A stretch of 64,000 nt of DNA, taken from assembly GCA_019671005.1 (NCBI GenBank), contig CM033715.1, positions 9,176,001 through 9,240,000 of the forward strand. Reading direction: 5' to 3'. The position numbers and the translations under genes were made by a program. The stretch is from Hibiscus mutabilis. Taxonomy: Eukaryota > Streptophyta > Magnoliopsida > Malvales > Malvaceae. The notes under the pieces are model-generated. The model worked only from the letters and a program-made list of their open reading frames with translations. It ran no database searches and was not told the DNA's origin. Shown here piece by piece: positions 1-10,567 of the stretch. The number at the start of each line of letters is the position of its first letter. Position 1 is the first letter of the stretch.

Positions 1-1328
1 TGAATGTCCTTAGTCGAGTATTATTGTGGATATGGACAACAATAATATATTAAGACTAATATGTAGTTGATTGACGGTAAAGCGTTGTCATTGACATAGA
101 TATGTCAAAATCAATACATAAGTATGTGTTAGAGAACGACATACTGGACTGACCCGCTATGAGCATGTTTCTTGGATTATTATGTGACAGTCACAATATT
201 GCTCATGATGATAACTACATGTATGGTCCTTAGACTTGAGATCATCATTAGTACAATAACTTGAGTGACATATTTTGATATGGTCAAACGTATATGGTAA
301 CTGACTTCACTATAAAGACTGATATTGGATATGTCACAATCTATGTAGTGGAATATGGTTGATCAAGATAGGATTTGTCCCTTCTACATACTAGGAGTAA
401 TATCATAGGCCACTTGATTGAGTGAGACTAGAAAATGCATGGCCATGCTTGAATAAATTGATATGGGATATCATAGTTATTCTTTTATAACAGTATACTC
501 AAGATATCAAGAAATATTAGATGGACTATACAAGTGTGACTAATCTATGACTTGTGTTTGATCTAGATATGAGGACAAAATGATGAAATGCATAAAAGAA
601 GTTAATCACGAAAAAGGTTAAATTGAACCACGACTTCATGTTTAGGTAGCAATGATGTATTGCTAGATACCACTCATTGCTTGTAATATTAGAATGATTC
701 TAGATATTACTGCTAACACTACATGAACCTACAAGGGTCACACTCTATGATTAGAACGAACAAATATCGACTAAATAGCATGTGTACAAACTTGTTGTGC
801 ACGAAATAAGTAAAAATTGAAATTATTATGATTATTGGAATTATAGATAATTTCGGTTATATATATTTTGATACTAGATAATTAATGTAATTATTAGATA
901 CTATTAAAATATATATCCCTAAAGAAACATGATAGAAGTAGAATCAGATTTTATATATTTAGTTATATTCGGATAAATATAATGTATATTTAAAGAATCC
1001 GAATTTAATTAGAATTAGGGTTTTTAAATGCTATACAAAGACATGAGGTCTAGCAGCCAGGGGAATGCTTTTCGGAAAACCTCTCTAACAGTTAGAAAAG
1101 AGAAAATATTGTTCGTTTTTATTCAGGTGGACTGCGTAGAGGTTGGAATGATGCTGTGATGACTCAGATTCGATTTGGATTCTCCTATACTCTCTTCAGA
1201 TTTCTAGATTTATTGAGGTAACGTTTCACCATTTTTTACCCCGAATTCGTCCCTCGTACATAGATCATTGGTGGATTACGCCAGATAATTTTTCGCTACG
1301 CCATGGGGCGTACCAGCGTTTCCCAATA
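1..1328 (+). repeat. Ty1/copia-type LTR, cut by the window start
   Basis: This stretch matches 50231-51809 in the same orientation over most of its length, including the shared blocks TCAATACATAAGTATGTG and AGAACGACATACTGGACTGA. The matching copy at 50070-51809 starts TGTTAG, ends CCAACA and is preceded by a polypurine tract, so both are read as copia LTRs. Here the 5' end lies outside the window and the 3' end reads TTCCCAATA. No tRNA-Met primer site follows, so this is a solo or truncated LTR. Copia assignment is inference from the terminal sequences. Confidence 0.72.
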
Positions 1329-1374
1329 GAGAATCTGTCCTCGTTCGAATGAATGTAGCTCAAGATTTAAGTCA

Positions 1375-2090
1375 TCACATCTGATCATACTTCCCTAAAG
1401 CGAAGCCACATTATCAAAAGTCTATCGCGACCAGACATGCATCGGCAGTCCACTAATCGCTAACCACATACAATGATTCCCTGAATCCAAACCAGGTACC
1501 CAATTTCGTACACTTGTAAACCATTTAGCAAGTGCCATATTGCGAGAACTCGTCTTCTAACCTCTAGACTCGTAAAAATTAACAATGGTCGAACCCCTGT
1601 AATACACATGATTGAAAGACCTTCAATCCCCGCTGCCTTTAATTCTCTTGCCAACACCGTGATTCTAATTGAGAACTGACACCACGGGATCACACAGCCC
1701 TGCAAAACCTCAACCTTATTTGTGGCTACCACTCCCTGTATAACCCGAATCTGCTTATCCTTTTGTGCCTCCCAAAACTTAGCCTTCGACTCCTTCACAC
1801 CATTCAACCCACTCTATCTTTTTGTTTCCAATAATAATCTCGAGACGCTCTATGAGCAAAGGAGATAGTAATATGTGATCCATATATCTACTTACCATGC
1901 AAACGCTCAATAACCCGCTTAGCCTCTATCTCCGTCCTCATACGAAAAAATCCAAACAACCATCTCTTGCTCTTTTCATCGAAACAAAGACATCCATAAC
2001 TTGTCTGTGCCGATCAAATACCGGCCACACTCACTTTCAATGAATTTGATCTAAAAGATGGCCCACAAAGATAGTCTAGCATCGTCAACG
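1375..2090 (-). pseudogene. LINE ORF1 remnant (RRM-like plus DUF4283-like)
   Basis: Read on the minus strand across several frames. The upstream part (about 1830-2000) resembles the C-terminal half of an RNA-recognition motif, with EAKRVIERLHGK. It is followed (1460-1807) by a conserved-looking segment with VLQGCVIPWC and LIFTSLEVRR. In another frame at about 1390-1480 comes CMWLAISGLPMHVW, which matches the pattern (VWL..GVPLHVW) of the DUF4283-type domain found in plant L1-type retrotransposon ORF1 proteins. Several frameshifts and stops show it is dead. No reverse transcriptase is attached on this side, so it is an isolated fragment. Known of the family: ORF1 is a nucleic-acid-binding protein that coats the LINE RNA. 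Confidence 0.62.
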
Positions 2091-3074
2091 TCTTTCACTG
2101 CTCCCGCTCATTGTTTTTGATAATTTTACAAACCCAATCTGTTAAGTTATGTTATTTACCTGGCTTCACTTATCGATTTCAATTCTTATATCGCAATCGC
2201 ACGAAATTTAAAGAATATACCACAATGACAGTAGTGAAAAAGAAGCTGACCTATTTGAAATCGAGACCCTAAAATTGCTTTCTAGATCTGAAGAGATAAC
2301 TAAAACTTTCCAAGAACCATATTCGCAGCAATCTAATTAGCAGTGTAGGAAGCTTCGCCATTGGTGTTGGCCCTGGCGGCAGCCAAATTTTTCACTCTCT
2401 CATTAAAGTAATTCTAGCAGTTAGATGATCAAATTTCAGAAAGTATCAAAGGCCTTTTAATTTTAGAATTTGAAAATTTAAACATAAAATCCCTTAATTT
2501 TACAATTTAGTTATTTTTTAAGACCATATTCGTTTCAAAGTTAATTGGTCTGCTCCCTCGTAGTTCAAGCCTGACTCCATCTATGTCTGCAATATCCGAT
2601 ACGGATTAATCAATCAATGAATTATATACCGATGATTATACCAAAATATTTTTACAACTAATGCTTTTATATTAATCATAAATACATGTACGAGACTATT
2701 AGTTGAGACACCACTAATAAAAACAAAAATCTCATAAACAACGTTAGAATGATGATAATCGATGTTCATGTATATAACGACGACTTTTATTTATTAAATG
2801 ATTTCCCTTTTTACTATGTATATCCATAACTTTTGATTACTTGGAAGAGTCATCAACAATATTTAAAAATACATCAGTCGAGTGAAAGCAACCATAACTA
2901 TGGTTACACGTGTCCCACATGTGCTCCTTTTTCTTCTTCTTCTTCATTTCTTTCTTACTATACTTACATGTATTCTTTGGCTGAGTCTGGGATGCAACAG
3001 GTTAAAAAATAGTAAAATTTAAAACTTGTAAAGGACTCACTCAAAATTTAAAATATTAAAATTTTGATAATATT
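2091..3074. other. Gene-less AT-rich stretch
   Basis: No convincing reading frame, RNA gene or clear repeat boundary was seen. It holds AT-rich runs and a short TTC-rich tract near 2930-2960. It lies between the LINE ORF1 remnant and the 3' end of the next LINE. Confidence 0.5.
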
Positions 3075-3285
3075 TTTGGTGAATCAGTAAGATTATATTA
3101 GAGAAAAGCATACACGGGATAAATTATAGTGTGCCTCGTTAAAAACCTCCCTAAGCCTAAATGGATAAAAAGAGTACACACTATAATACTTAGAAAAGCA
3201 AAACAAACATCAAGGATAAACCTAATCAATCAAACATAAATGAAAACCTAATCTAATACTCCATAACCATCCCTATGAAGCAGAC

Positions 3286-3671
3286 TCATAACCCAATCAG
3301 AGGGGTATACAGAAAACATACTTCAAAGTCCAACGGGGAAGCTAATTTAGCTATATAATCTGCCACCTCATTGTTAGAGTGACCAATATGTTGGAAGCGG
3401 ATGGTCCATGCTCGCATGACCAGCTCACGAATGTATAGAAGAATAGACAATGACCCTCTGTGAGTCTGGACATTCTGCAGCATGTAGACTGCTTCCTGCG
3501 AATCCATTTCCATTTCAACTTGGCAAAAGTCCCTCTCCCATGCACCTAGTAGACCAATGAGAATGCCATATAACTTTGCTTCCAAAGTTGTACAGATGCC
3601 AATATATTTGTAGAACCCTACTATCCAATTACCGTTAGCATCCCAAAAAATTCCACCACAAGTAGCATTAC
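3286..3671 (-). pseudogene. LINE RNase H domain, C-terminal part
   Basis: The frame 3585-3286 on the minus strand has EAKLYGILIGLLGAWERDF and, later, RFQHIGHSNNEVADYIAKLA. This is the RNase H-like pattern of plant L1 ORF2 proteins (A-E-L-W-G-I-L; N-x-V-A-D-x-L-A). The same frame continues upstream to 3671 through CGGIFWDANGNW, where the Athila-like LTR begins. The N-terminal strand of the domain (GWCKINTDGS) lies beyond that element at about 12230-12290. The C-terminus runs past the usual end of the domain, consistent with decay. Confidence 0.8.
3667..3671 (+). repeat. Left target-site duplication ATTAC
   Basis: ATTAC lies directly before the LTR start TGATAAGTG at 3672 and is repeated exactly at 12226-12230 after the LTR end CAACA. 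Five base pairs is the usual duplication length for Ty3/gypsy integrases. Confidence 0.93.
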
Positions 3672-5357
3672 TGATAAGTGTTTAAAAGTACTATTTTTAT
3701 TACCATTTTTACTCGTTAGACTTAGGCTCATATTAGTTACATAATTAGTCATTCATGCATTAATTCATGTTTCTTTCCACCGTTGAGCTTGATTACATAA
3801 CTTGGTGATTTTTGTGGAAAAAGATACTACTTTGGTGTGTTTTTTGTGTGTGTGTGCAGAATCACTTGCCAAAGCAAGGCTGGAACCAGTTGCCAGAGCA
3901 ATGCATGAAGGAGATACCGAGCTAGTTGCCAGAGCAATGCTTGAAGGAGATGCCGAGCTAGTTGCCAAGGTAATTTTTGACAGGGAATAAGATGATATGG
4001 TAGTCGAAATTGATGGCTAGATAAGCCCAAGATGACGTGGAGCAAAGTTAAATTCCAAAGGAGTTTGATTTCCATGAAGAGGTTAAAGAGAAATTAAATC
4101 CCAAGAAGATAGGAGAAGTTCTAGAAGGAATTTAAATATAATAAAGAATTATATTCTTTAAAGATAATTTAATTCCAACTTAACTTCCTCCTCAAGAAGG
4201 ATTTTGACCTAGCCATCTCATATTTAAAGGACCAAGCCGTCAAAGAGAGGTAAGCAAGAAGAGAGAAATTTTGACAACTCTAAAGGGGCAAGAGATGAGA
4301 GATTTCGACAATAAGGGAGAAGCTTGGAGAGAGTTTGATTGGGAGAGAATTCAAGGGGGCTGATCGATTTCTTCTTCTTCTTCTTTGCTTCTATTAGATT
4401 CATGGTTTGAGGATTATTCTTTATATATCTTTTGAACCCAACCATGAACTAACTTGATTGGTTGGGGTTATCGTGTTTTGTTGTTGTGAAAAATAATTGG
4501 ATTTTGTTTAGGTTTATGAGTTGCAATTCAATTTTCAAAGTTTGTTCATTCTTGGTTTTCAATCTTGTTTGCGAGTGAATTGGGAGAGGATCTCGTAACC
4601 TCATCTATTTATCTAATATCGGGAGAGTTAGATTCAATAAACAAATGAGCATGATCTTTATTCAATCAATTGATGGTAAAGACTAATCCGTCTTAGGAAT
4701 AAGTTTAGGATTTCAATGGCTAAGAAGAGTGCAAGATTGGTTGTTGTTCACCCTTGATTCACGCAGGGATGTATTATCAATGCATGCACAAATAGCTAGA
4801 GTTTCGACTTAGGGATAAGAAGAAACCATTGAAGAACGCTTCGTCAAACTTTGGAAGTGAATGCTCAATTGCCCAGGCAATCGACCCATCCTTAATTGCC
4901 TAGGCAATCGCGGGAGCATTGCCCAGGAAATCTAATCAGACAGCGAGGGGGAATTGCCCTGGCAACCGACCAGACAACACGGCAGAATTACCCTGGCAAT
5001 CAACCAGGCAATTACAACCAAATTGGCCTGGCAATCGACAGACAATCATAACAGAATTGCCCTGGCAATCCGGCTGCTACTCAATCACCAAGATGATCCA
5101 ACCGGCTATCACACCTCAACTCACGATAACCTAGCATATCCTCTCTTTTGCTTTCATATATTCTTTTAGTTTATTGCTTTTACTTTACTCGTTAAAACCA
5201 ACTCCTACTATCAACTGTGTTTTTACTTTTACAGTGCGATAACTAAAGCAAAGTGGCCCAAACCAATCTCTGTAGAGACAATACTCGATACTCGTATCAC
5301 TTTATTACTTGCGACGTGTATACTTGCACAATTGCGTAGCACTTATTATGCACAACA
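3672..5357 (+). repeat. 5' LTR of the Athila-like element
   Basis: It starts TGATAAGTG and ends CACAACA. The 3' LTR (10568-12225) matches it closely. A TATA-like TATTTAAAGG lies at 4221-4230, so transcription may start near 4250. The last third (4869-5068) holds a cluster of palindromic TTGCC-NN-GGCAA modules whose copy number differs from the 3' LTR. A short inverted copy of similar modules also lies near the start (3891-3938). Confidence 0.92.
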
Positions 5358-5363
5358 AGTTTT

Positions 5364-5382
5364 TGGCGTCGTTGTCAGGGAT
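5364..5382 (+). other. Primer-binding site (tRNA-Asp type)
   Basis: TGGCGTCGTTGTCAGGGAT starts 6 bases after the LTR end. It resembles the 3' end complement of plant tRNA-Asp used for minus-strand priming by Athila elements. Two differences from the usual TGGCGCCGTTGCCGGGGAT were noted by memory. Confidence 0.78.
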
Positions 5383-5531
5383 TGGCAATTGGTGTTAGTT
5401 GTTTTTGTTATTGCATTTTTTCTCTTAGTTTTACTAATTTTTCTTTTTGTTTGTTTTATCAAAAAAAAATAGGTGCACTACAAGTTAAAGGACATCAACA
5501 TGTACGAAATAAAAGCCGATCTATTTGAGAG

Positions 5532-5942
5532 TTGATGTTGGAAGATATGAATCAATCCAATCAAGAGTTTCTTGCACCCTTTGATGATTACCTATACCAA
5601 CTGAGAAAAGCCCAAAGAGCCTATACCGTGGAAAACTCTTGTGCTATGTGTGGAGAACATCATGTGTTTGAAAATTGCCCTCACATTTTCGGTGCATATG
5701 ACTACATGGAGGACCATAGAGGGAACAAGCAGCAAAATTCTTCATGGTATGGTCAAAAAGCTCAAAATTTTTTTTACCATAACAATTTTGCCGCAGCAAC
5801 AAATATGCCATGGCAATGTAGTCCTTTTCAAGAGCATTCCAATTCCTTGGAGGAAACGTTGCTAGCTTCCTTAGCTAGACTTGACGGATCAATTGAAGAG
5901 ATTCAAGAGCTATCAAAGTCCATGGATACGAGGATAGCTTAG
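5532..5942 (+). pseudogene. Athila-like gag C-terminal part with zinc knuckle
   Basis: A 136-residue open frame. Residues near 36-50 read CAMCGEHHVFENCP, a CX2CX3HX4C zinc knuckle one residue shorter in the middle than the retroviral CX2CX4HX4C. After it come aromatic and Asn-rich segments with MPWQCSPFQEHSNSLEE and an acidic helix, as in Athila gag C-termini. The N-terminal capsid part is missing: only about 170 bases separate it from the primer site. The capsid protein packages the element RNA; this piece could at most bind nucleic acid. Confidence 0.68.
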
Positions 5943-5975
5943 TGGGATGCAACCTTAGGGGATTCAGAAGTTCAA

Positions 5976-6563
5976 TTGAAGAGATCCACATATGCCATGG
6001 ATAACATGCACCAACAATCCATTCATGGGGATACTGACGTCCCAAGGCAAGAGGACAAGGAACAATGCAAGGAAAGCTCTTCGATGTGTGAGGAACAACT
6101 AAAACCTCAAAGTCAAGAGGATGCCAATGAGAGAGACTGCCCAACACATTATGTGCTTGAGCAACAAATTGCCTCGGCAATGATTGAGGAGCCTGAACAG
6201 AGCAATGCCTCGACAACACTCGGTGAAGCCGAGAACAACAATACTACAACAAATTCTGAGAAACCTGATGCCCAGAAGGTTACAACGTTGATGTTGAAGC
6301 ATGAATCTTTAGATTGCTCTCATCTACAGTTGCCACGGCAATTACACAACCACATACAAGATCAATGAGATGATAATACTTTGCTAATGGAATATGAGCA
6401 GGTAATGGTTGAACCTTTTGAATTCTTTAAAAACTCACCTCATCCATTGCAGGTATGCCTTGAGGAACCGATGTTGGTAGATTTGAAGCCATCGAAATCT
6501 CTACTGATGGAGATGTTTGAGAGGCCAAAAGAAAAAGGTGTTTGGATTCATAAAGCTTTTTAA
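5976..6563 (+). pseudogene. gag-pol linker remnant
   Basis: Two consecutive open frames (5976-6368 and 6381-6563), rich in Glu, Gln, Asn and Thr, follow the gag remnant. I recognise no domain. The position matches the low-complexity linker between gag and pol in Athila elements. The usual aspartic protease signature was not found. Palindromic modules are embedded here at 6169-6180 and 6330-6341, where they read as in-frame amino acids (for example LPRQ). Confidence 0.5.
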
Positions 6564-6596
6564 AAAATTGGTTCTTCCCTTGACTTATAGCAAATT

Positions 6597-7230
6597 TTGG
6601 CAACTGAATGCCACGGCAATTGGCTAGAGCAGCAATTGCCACGACAACGAAGGCTACATACAACCATGATGGAGCCCGACGAGAATGAGGTAATTAAATG
6701 GTTGGATGTTGATATAATTTTTCCTAATAATATATCCATGCCTTCAGGAACAGTAAAAAGGTGGAAGATGTGCATGGACTACAAAGGAACACGAAAGAAA
6801 GACACCTCCACCATGGTAACACAAAGGGGAGTAACTGCAAGCACATTGGTCCAACTCTTTTTGGGCAATATTTTCACCCGATGGAGGGTGCAGATGGACT
6901 ATAAGAAGTATCGAAAACGACTCTCCTGAAGTTTTCTCAGATATGCAGTAACATTAGAAGATGCATGATGACACTCTTTTCAGACATGGTCGAAGACTTC
7001 CTTGAGATCTTCATGGATGATTTTTTACGTTTTTGATAATGACTTCGACAGTTGCCTCAGAAATTTAGAAAAGGTGTTGGCAAGATGTAAAGAAACCGAT
7101 TTAGTCCTTAATTAGGAGAAGTGCCATCTTATGGTAGATGAAGGAATAGTGCTCGGCCACAAGATTTCATCCAAGGGAATTGAATTAGACAAAGCCAAGG
7201 TGGACGTGATCGAGAGACTACCCCCACCAA
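6597..7230 (+). pseudogene. Collapsed reverse transcriptase remnant
   Basis: The N-terminal RT start EVIKWLDVDIIFP is seen at about 6690-6720. The middle of the fingers and palm is gone. The palm motif reappears near 7010-7022 as FMDDF, followed in shifting frames to 7230 by sequence equivalent to the RT connection (EKCHLMVDEG, LGHKISSKGIELD). In-frame stops occur after the FMDD box and within the next helix. Known role: RNA- and DNA-dependent DNA synthesis. This copy cannot encode a working enzyme. Confidence 0.75.
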
Positions 7231-7251
7231 GATAAAGTCTTCAATTTTGAT

Positions 7252-7722
7252 GATTCTTGCGCCCAAGCATTCGAAAACCTAAAGAAAAAGCTTGCCTCGG
7301 TACCCATTGTCGTTCCACCAGATTGGACGCTACCTTTTGAGCTCATGTGTGATGCAAGTGACTTCGCGGTAGGAGCAGTCCTAGGCCAACACACAGGTAA
7401 AACCTTTCATGTGATATACTACGCTATTAAAACTCTTAATAGTGCTCAAGTGAATTACACAACAACGGAGAAAGAGTTACTAGCTGTAGTTTTCGCATTT
7501 GACAAGTTTCGATCCTATTTGATTGGTACAAAGGTAATTGTTCATACGGACCATTCGGCAATAAAGTATATATTTGCTAAAAAGAATGACAAATCTCGTT
7601 TGATTCGTTGGATATTACTTTTACAAGAATTTGATATTGAAATTAAAGACAGGAAAGAAACAAAAAATCAAGTGGCCAATCACTTATCACGTTTAAAAAG
7701 CAATAGGGAGGAGGACGCGGAT
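7252..7722 (+). pseudogene. Ty3/gypsy RNase H domain
   Basis: The open frame has FELMCDASDFAVGAVLGQ (first catalytic Asp in CDAS), TTTEKELLAVVFA (catalytic Glu), IVHTDHSAIKYI (second Asp) and IKDRKETKNQVANHLSRL (C-terminal His/Asp region; the usual VADHLSRL reads VANHLSRL here). This is the best-preserved part of pol. The open frame continues without a break into the repetitive tract at 7740-8058. Known role: removal of the RNA template during reverse transcription. Confidence 0.85.
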
Positions 7723-7739
7723 TTAGAGATATGCGATGC

Positions 7740-8298
7740 ATTCCCGGATGAGCAACTTTTAGTTGCCTTGGCAACCATAGATGTGCACGCCTCGACAACC
7801 CTTAATGCCTCGGCAACCATGGATGCGTATGCCTCGACAACCCTCGACGTCGCAGCAGCTCTTGACGCGCACTCCTCGGAAACTCCAAACGTGCACGCCT
7901 CGGCAACCCTCGATGCCGTAGCAACCCTTTATGCCTCGACAACCATGGATGCGCATGCCTCGGTAACCTTTGACACCTCAGCAGTTCTTGAAGCGCACGC
8001 CTCGGCAAACTCTAGACGCGCACGCCTCGATAACCCTCGATGCCGCAGCAACCCTTGACGCCTCGGTAACCATGGAAGCGCATGCCTCGGCAACCCTCGA
8101 CGCCACAACAACTCTTGACGCGTACGCCTAGGCAACCATGGATGCGCATGCCTCTGTAACCCTCGATGCCGCAGCAGCTCTTGACGTGCACGCCTCAATA
8201 ACTCTAGACGCGTACGCCTTGACAACTCTAGACACACACGACTCAGCAATCTTGGGAGCAGTCGCCACGGTAGCATATGCCTCGGCAATACCCTAGTA
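7740..8298 (+). repeat. Coding minisatellite between RNase H and integrase
   Basis: About 550 bases made of degenerate copies of units built on GCCTCGGCAACC and CTCGACGCNGCAGCA, often joined by ATGGATGCGCAT. In the frame running on from RNase H it reads as Ala, Ser, Thr, Leu, Asp and His repeats such as ASTTLDA and TMDAHA, until a stop at 8056-8058. The core GCCTCGGCAA is half of the palindromic module found elsewhere in the element. The related copy at 49080-49200 has only a short version of this tract. Confidence 0.85.
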
Positions 8299-9249
8299 CG
8301 CGGATTTAGTTAGTTTCCTTGTTTGTGGTATTTTACCTTATGGCCTTACTCACCAAGAGAAGAAGTTGTTCCGCCATGATGCTAAACATTACTTTTGGGA
8401 CGAGCTTCTTTTGTTTAAACAATGTGCAGATCAAGTCATACGCCGATGTGTCCCTGAAGAAGAGCAGCATAATGTACTCCGGTAATGCCATTCTTTACCC
8501 TATGGAGGACATTTTAGAGGAACTCGTACCACGGCCAAAGTTTTGCAATTCGGTTTGTATTGGCCAACACTGTACAAAGATGCCCAAGAGTTTTACAAGC
8601 AATGTGATCGTTGCCATAAGACGGGCAATATCACCCACAAACCAATGGGCAAGCAGAAATTTCCAACCGGGAATTGAAGGGTATACTCGAGAAAATTGTA
8701 AATCCCTCTAAGAAGGATTGGTCAGCAAGACTAGATGACGCACTTTGGGCATATCGCACTGCATTCAAAACACCCTTAGGTATATCCTCTTTCCGACTTG
8801 TCTATGGCAAAACATGCCATCTACCGGTGGAAATCGAACACAAGGCATATTGGGCAATCAAGACCGTGAATATGGATTGGGAAAGTGCCGGGCAAAAGCG
8901 TTTGTTGGACCTCAACGAGATAGAAGAATTCTGTGCACTCGCCTATAACAATGCACGAATCTACAAGGAGAAAACAAAGCAATGGCATGACAAGAAACTA
9001 TTGCTGCGACAATTCATGCCAGGGCAACTAGTTCTCTTATTCAATTCTCGGTTAAAACTTTTCCCGGGAAAACTAAAATCAAGATGGTCGGGACCATTCG
9101 AAGTTGTCAAACCATTCTCTCATGGTGACGTGATAACCAAGTCCATTACCGACGAACATGAATTCAAAGTTAACGGACAAAGATTGAAGCACTACAACGG
9201 TGCCCATGTAGAACGTAACAAAGAAGTTGACACCTTAGGAGATGCATAA
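8299..9249 (+). pseudogene. Athila-like integrase remnants (zinc-binding and C-terminal parts)
   Basis: From 8299 to about 8670 one frame shows the integrase zinc-binding region: HYFWDELLLFKQC, VIRRCVPEEEQ, LYWPTLYKDAQEFYKQC and CDRCHKTGN (an HHCC module). The catalytic core between this and LKGILEKIVN is deleted. From 8674 to 9249 the open frame gives the end of the core (WAYRTAFKTPLG, RLVYGKTCHLPVE) and the C-terminal DNA-binding region (SRWSGPFEVVKPF, a GPF-type motif). The first two core Asp residues are absent, so this integrase is inactive. Confidence 0.8.
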
Positions 9250-10099
9250 GCATGCTCCCCTTTCGATATTTTTTTCCTTTTTCTTTTTATTTTTCTTTTT
9301 TTTTTCGAACTATTTTTTCTATTATTTTCGGTTATTTTTTTTCTCTTTATTTATTTTTGGAATTTTTAGGAGATATTTTATTCATTATCTTTAGTTTCCA
9401 TGTTTTCTTTTCTACAACAAGACTCACAACCACCATGCTAAGGAAATTCACTGCCGACTACTTGCCACGGCAACCGTAACAGAGGATGCCCCTACAACTA
9501 CCTCAGCAGTTGCCACGGCAACAGAAACTGACAATGCCCAAGCAACAACAATGGCGTCGGCAACTTCTGATGCCCAAACATGGATCAAAGCAATGCTATT
9601 CACGCGGTATCAGCCACAAGCATTCAACCACTGACCAGAAAATGAATCAAGCAAACGGCGCAAAGGAAACTTATCACTCGAGGTGACGACCTCTTCGCCT
9701 TACTCATTTCATTTAGTTTCTTTTAAATTTTGTTTCACTTTTACATGCATTGAGGATAATGTTTCTCTCGAGTTTGGGGGGTGTTGGTTTCTAGTTAGTT
9801 TCATATTTAGTTGCATTCATCTTTAGCAATCACATATAGGTTGCATATGTTACTTGTCATGCCTTTAATTGGATTTAATTGCTTAAGACTTGTTGAATAT
9901 CCAATGATGAATTTTTGCCACTGCACTTAATTGAAAGAACCTTTAATTTTAGGATTGCATGAAAAGAACTTAGAATTTTACTATGATGCTGAATTTTTTT
10001 ACACGGTTGTGGCTTGTTGATTGAAAGAAACTTAGTGAACTTAGGTTGCTTAAAATTAGGGTAAATTTAAAATTGAAAATTAAAAGTTAATTTCTTGCT

Positions 10100-10282
10100 A
10101 GAGGTGCCCAAAACTGGCTCTAGTAGTAATTGCACTTTCTTGCTAGAGGTGCCCGAAACTGGCTCTAGTAGTTAATGCACATTAAAGAATCGCTAGAGGT
10201 GCCCGAAATTGGCTCTAGTCGACTAAAATAAAATGAGAAATTGCTTACTTTGCTAGAAGTGCCCGAAATTGGCTCTAGTGAA
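10100..10282 (+). repeat. Four-copy hairpin repeat in the Athila-like 3' region
   Basis: Four copies of a 26-base unit, each starting CTAGAGGTGCCC (one CTAGAAGTGCCC) and ending TGGCTCTAG, spaced 45 to 65 bases apart. The ends CTAGAG and CTCTAG are inverted repeats, so each copy can form a short stem with a 14-base loop. Two copies of the same unit lie in inverse orientation at 46922-47010 in the second Athila-like element. Confidence 0.85.
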
Positions 10283-10554
10283 AATAAAAATAAATGCCCC
10301 GGTAATTAAATTGATAAAAGCCTATTGTTCACATAGAATCTTGAAAATCAACTTGTACACAACTACGCACACACATTGTCACGAGCATTATAGTTTGGTT
10401 CCGGGTAATTTTTGTGCTATCCGAAAAATTAAAAGGTGATCATACTTTGTGTCACGGTTTCGAGGTTTGAATTCAAGTTTGAAGCATGTCTTTGATGATT
10501 AAAGTCTTGGCAGGTAATTGTTAGTTTGCATTGCTTGAGGACAAGCAATAGTTC

Positions 10555-10567
10555 GAGTTTGGAGGTG
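10555..10567 (+). other. Polypurine tract
   Basis: GAGTTTGGAGGTG lies directly before the 3' LTR start TGATAAGTG. It is the expected plus-strand priming site. A closely similar, longer tract lies about 785 bases upstream. Confidence 0.72.

Larger units (their letters stand above)
9250..10567 (+). other. Athila-like 3' untranslated region
   Basis: About 1.3 kb without a credible reading frame. It holds a T-rich run (9260-9370), palindromic modules at 9462-9473 and 9510-9521, a purine tract CGAGTTTGGGGGGTGTTGG (9769-9787), four hairpin-forming repeats (10100-10280), and the true polypurine tract next to the 3' LTR. Long 3' regions are typical of Athila elements, some of which carry an env-like gene there; no such gene is seen here. 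Confidence 0.75.

Noticed and set aside
3802..5169. Short frames in the Athila-like 5' LTR (Ala/Val/Glu and Trp-Gln-Asn repeats)
   Set aside because: They are translations of the palindromic module clusters and have equivalents in the other LTR; not genes.
7759..8288. Minus-strand frames rich in Arg, Gly and His
   Set aside because: They are the reverse of the coding minisatellite. The plus strand continues the RNase H frame.
9252..9686. Frames after integrase, considered as an env-like gene
   Set aside because: The first is a Phe-rich translation of a T-rich run and the second is a Gln-rich translation of module sequence. There is no signal peptide plus membrane anchor pattern of an env-like protein.
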